DNA of 11,935 nucleotides, taken from contig MU647052.1 in the NCBI GenBank assembly GCA_026770585.1, positions 216,299 to 228,233 of the forward strand. The letters are read 5' to 3'. Source of the stretch: Baffinella frigidus (lineage: Eukaryota; Cryptophyceae; Cryptomonadales; Baffinellaceae). A program made the translations under genes and the position numbers. The notes beneath the pieces are model-generated. The model saw only the letters and a program-made list of their open reading frames with translations, did no database searches and was not told the DNA's origin. This document shows, one piece after another, positions 11,801 to 11,935 of this stretch. The stretch's first letter is position 1; each line of letters opens with the position of its first letter.

Positions 11801-11935
11801 ACAATTTTAAGTCTTTTTGTAAAGCGTTGAAAAAAAAACGTCGTGAGGCGGGCCCGTCCTTCCAACGGCCGTTACTCCTCGACCCATGGGCCGAATCAAT
11901 TCATCTTTGGATGGTCTTCCTAGGATCGTGTCCTC
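11801..11935. other. No feature recognised at the right edge
   Basis: An A-run (11829-11836) is followed by GC-rich sequence to the end. No open frame of useful length, repeat or RNA is visible. Confidence 0.4.

Overview
This window reads as eukaryotic subtelomeric or internal-telomeric DNA, not bacterial, viral or organellar. The main evidence is hundreds of bases of the heptamer TTTAGGG and its variants (TCTAGGG, TTTGGGG, TGTAGGG, TGCAGGG, TTCGGGG), the telomere type of plants, many algae, dinoflagellates and chromerid alveolates. There is also a plausible spliced gene with a GT...CTGAC...CAG intron and an AATAAA signal, and no bacterial-style gene packing. Dense palindromic elements plus GC-rich single-copy patches suggest a large repeat-rich algal or protist genome. 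A chromerid such as Chromera is a guess from general impression, not something the sequence proves.

Layout: 1-2930 is a mosaic of degenerate telomere-like heptamer arrays, mostly G-rich on the plus strand and with one C-rich block at 441-557. Short conserved non-telomeric spacers, one palindromic MITE (726-828) and one 126-bp element with perfect 16-bp terminal inverted repeats (1019-1144) interrupt it. 2940-4440 is mixed: half of a MITE, a minus-strand protein fragment resembling the start of an SRPBCC (START/polyketide-cyclase) domain, a hairpin cluster and a GC-rich patch with open frames on both strands. 4440-6400 has no convincing gene; it holds direct repeats, a possible reverse-transcriptase relic, a palindromic MITE and an element with 43-bp arms. 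6405-7758 is the strongest telomeric tract and contains a strand switch at about 7130, where TTTAGGG repeats meet CCCTAAA repeats head to head. 7759-10330 is a nest of small inverted-repeat elements of at least two families, some inserted into each other. 10430-11121 carries the best gene, a two-exon minus-strand reading frame for a Ser/Pro-rich protein of about 175 residues. 11122-11935 is mostly noncoding, with one short uncertain frame and a 55-bp tandem duplication.

No pathway or operon can be assigned. The biology visible here is chromosome-end dynamics and non-autonomous DNA transposons. Long open frames in the TTTGGGG arrays exist only because that heptamer contains no stop codon in any frame; they are not annotated as genes.
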